Shown here: positions 6,449 through 6,995 of the stretch, in pieces
Layout: each line of letters opens with the position of its first letter
Position numbering within the stretch: the stretch's first letter is position 1
NCBI GenBank assembly: GCA_022561415.1
Contig: JADFRH010000104.1
Span: 1 to 6,995 of the forward strand
DNA from: Planctomycetota bacterium
GTDB taxonomy: Bacteria > Planctomycetota > Phycisphaerae > UBA1845
Reading direction: 5' to 3'
Length of the DNA stretch: 6,995 nt
The notes under the pieces: generated by a model
Databases searched by the model: none
What the model saw: the letters and a program-made list of their open reading frames with translations, nothing else
What the model was told of the DNA's origin: nothing
Program-made: the position numbers and the translations under genes

Positions 6449-6995
6449 ATGCGAATCAGTGTCGTGAAACGGTCGCCGGTCATCGGTCTGGCTCTTGTCA
6501 TCGGCTGCGCTACGACCGGTCCCGCAAGAGTGCAACCCGTGACCGTGGCGACTCAGTGGGCGATGGAGAAAACGCCACTGGACCGTAGCACCGCGCAGCT
6601 CGAGAATGACACGCTGGAGCATCTCGCGTGGGCCGAGGCGTATCGAAGCCGAATCGTCGAAGCGACCGGCTCGCGAACGATCGAAAACACGCTGGTTCCC
6701 TACAACCAGTTGCGCATGCATCTCGACGCCGCCCAGTGGGAGTGCGAGCTGTTCGCCCGCGTTCACCCCAACGCCGACGTGCGTGAGGCGGCCGAGAGCG
6801 GCGAGCAGGCGGTCATCAAGTACGCCACCGGGCTGAAACTCGACCGCCGGCTGTACAACGCTTTTCGACGGCTCGATGTTTCCAACGCTGATGACGCCAC
6901 GAGGTTTCTGGTTTTCAAGATTCTGCGCGACTTTCGGCGTGGCGGTGTGGACCAAGATGCCGACACACGCACGCGCATCGCCGAACTCAACGAGG
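6449..6995 (+). CDS. Lipoprotein, M3-family (thimet oligopeptidase-like) metallopeptidase, N-terminal part
   Basis: The reading frame is open from ATG 6449 to the window edge (182 complete codons). AGGGGA about 6 bases upstream is a good ribosome-binding site. The N-terminus is a lipoprotein signal: basic KR (7-8), hydrophobic VIGLALVIG, then a lipobox with Cys20, so the mature protein would be anchored to a membrane outside the cytoplasm. The following helical region, especially YNQLRMHLDAAQWECELFAR (85-104), VHPNADVREAAE (105-116), LKLDRRLYNAFRRLD (129-143) and RFLVFKILRDFRRGGVD (152-168), resembles the N-terminal helical domain of M3 zinc oligopeptidases, which cleave short peptides. The zinc-binding HExxH lies far downstream in that family and is outside the window, so activity cannot be judged. 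The call rests on remembered family features. Confidence 0.72.
   Translation, partial: MRISVVKRSPVIGLALVIGCATTGPARVQPVTVATQWAMEKTPLDRSTAQLENDTLEHLAWAEAYRSRIVEATGSRTIENTLVPYNQLRMHLDAAQWECELFARVHPNADVREAAESGEQAVIKYATGLKLDRRLYNAFRRLDVSNADDATRFLVFKILRDFRRGGVDQDADTRTRIAELNE

Noticed and set aside
6404..6955. Minus-strand open frame (183 codons) at the right end
   Set aside because: Antisense to the lipoprotein/M3 gene, which has a ribosome-binding site, signal peptide and family-like sequence.

Overview
This is a GC-rich bacterial window holding seven recognisable genes, plus two small repeat families and a short palindromic repeat element in the spacers. No rRNA, tRNA or CRISPR array was seen. 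The lineage is not proven. The large non-zinc anti-sigma protein behind an ECF sigma factor, the many novel proteins and the degenerate 7- and 8-base spacer repeats would fit a Planctomycetota-like, environmental bacterium; this is inference.

Region 1 (1-620). The first 30 bases encode the last nine residues of GMP synthase (guaA). An 8-base tandem array starts at the guaA stop codon. A second, 7-base array runs up to the ATG of a small Nudix-like protein (128-532). The spacer after this gene is another array of the same 8-base unit in inverted orientation, which reaches the stop codon of the next, convergent gene. The Nudix gene is therefore bracketed by repeats.

Region 2 (617-3493, minus strand, read right to left). 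An ECF sigma factor is followed after 9 bases by a one-pass membrane protein that looks like its anti-sigma factor. A 135-base spacer with no clear signal separates this from a four-helix membrane protein of unknown function. The sigma and anti-sigma genes look translationally coupled and probably form a surface-signalling module. Whether the third gene belongs to it is uncertain.

Region 3 (3494-6198). A divergent promoter region separates the sigma factor from an ArsR-type regulator fused to a methyltransferase-like domain. This is followed by S-adenosylhomocysteine hydrolase (ahcY) and a strong intrinsic terminator. Fusion plus neighbour match SahR, the known SAH-responsive repressor of the SAM cycle. 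The likely logic is that SAH accumulates, the regulator releases its operator, and AhcY removes the SAH. A perfect 10-base palindrome sits on the -10 box of a good sigma-70-type promoter and is the best operator candidate.

Region 4 (6199-6995). Bases 6199-6285 hold nothing I can support. Next comes a roughly 150-base repeat element with 9-base inverted ends and an internal palindrome made of 7-base units. The window ends inside a lipoprotein that resembles the N-terminal part of M3-family (thimet oligopeptidase-like) metallopeptidases.
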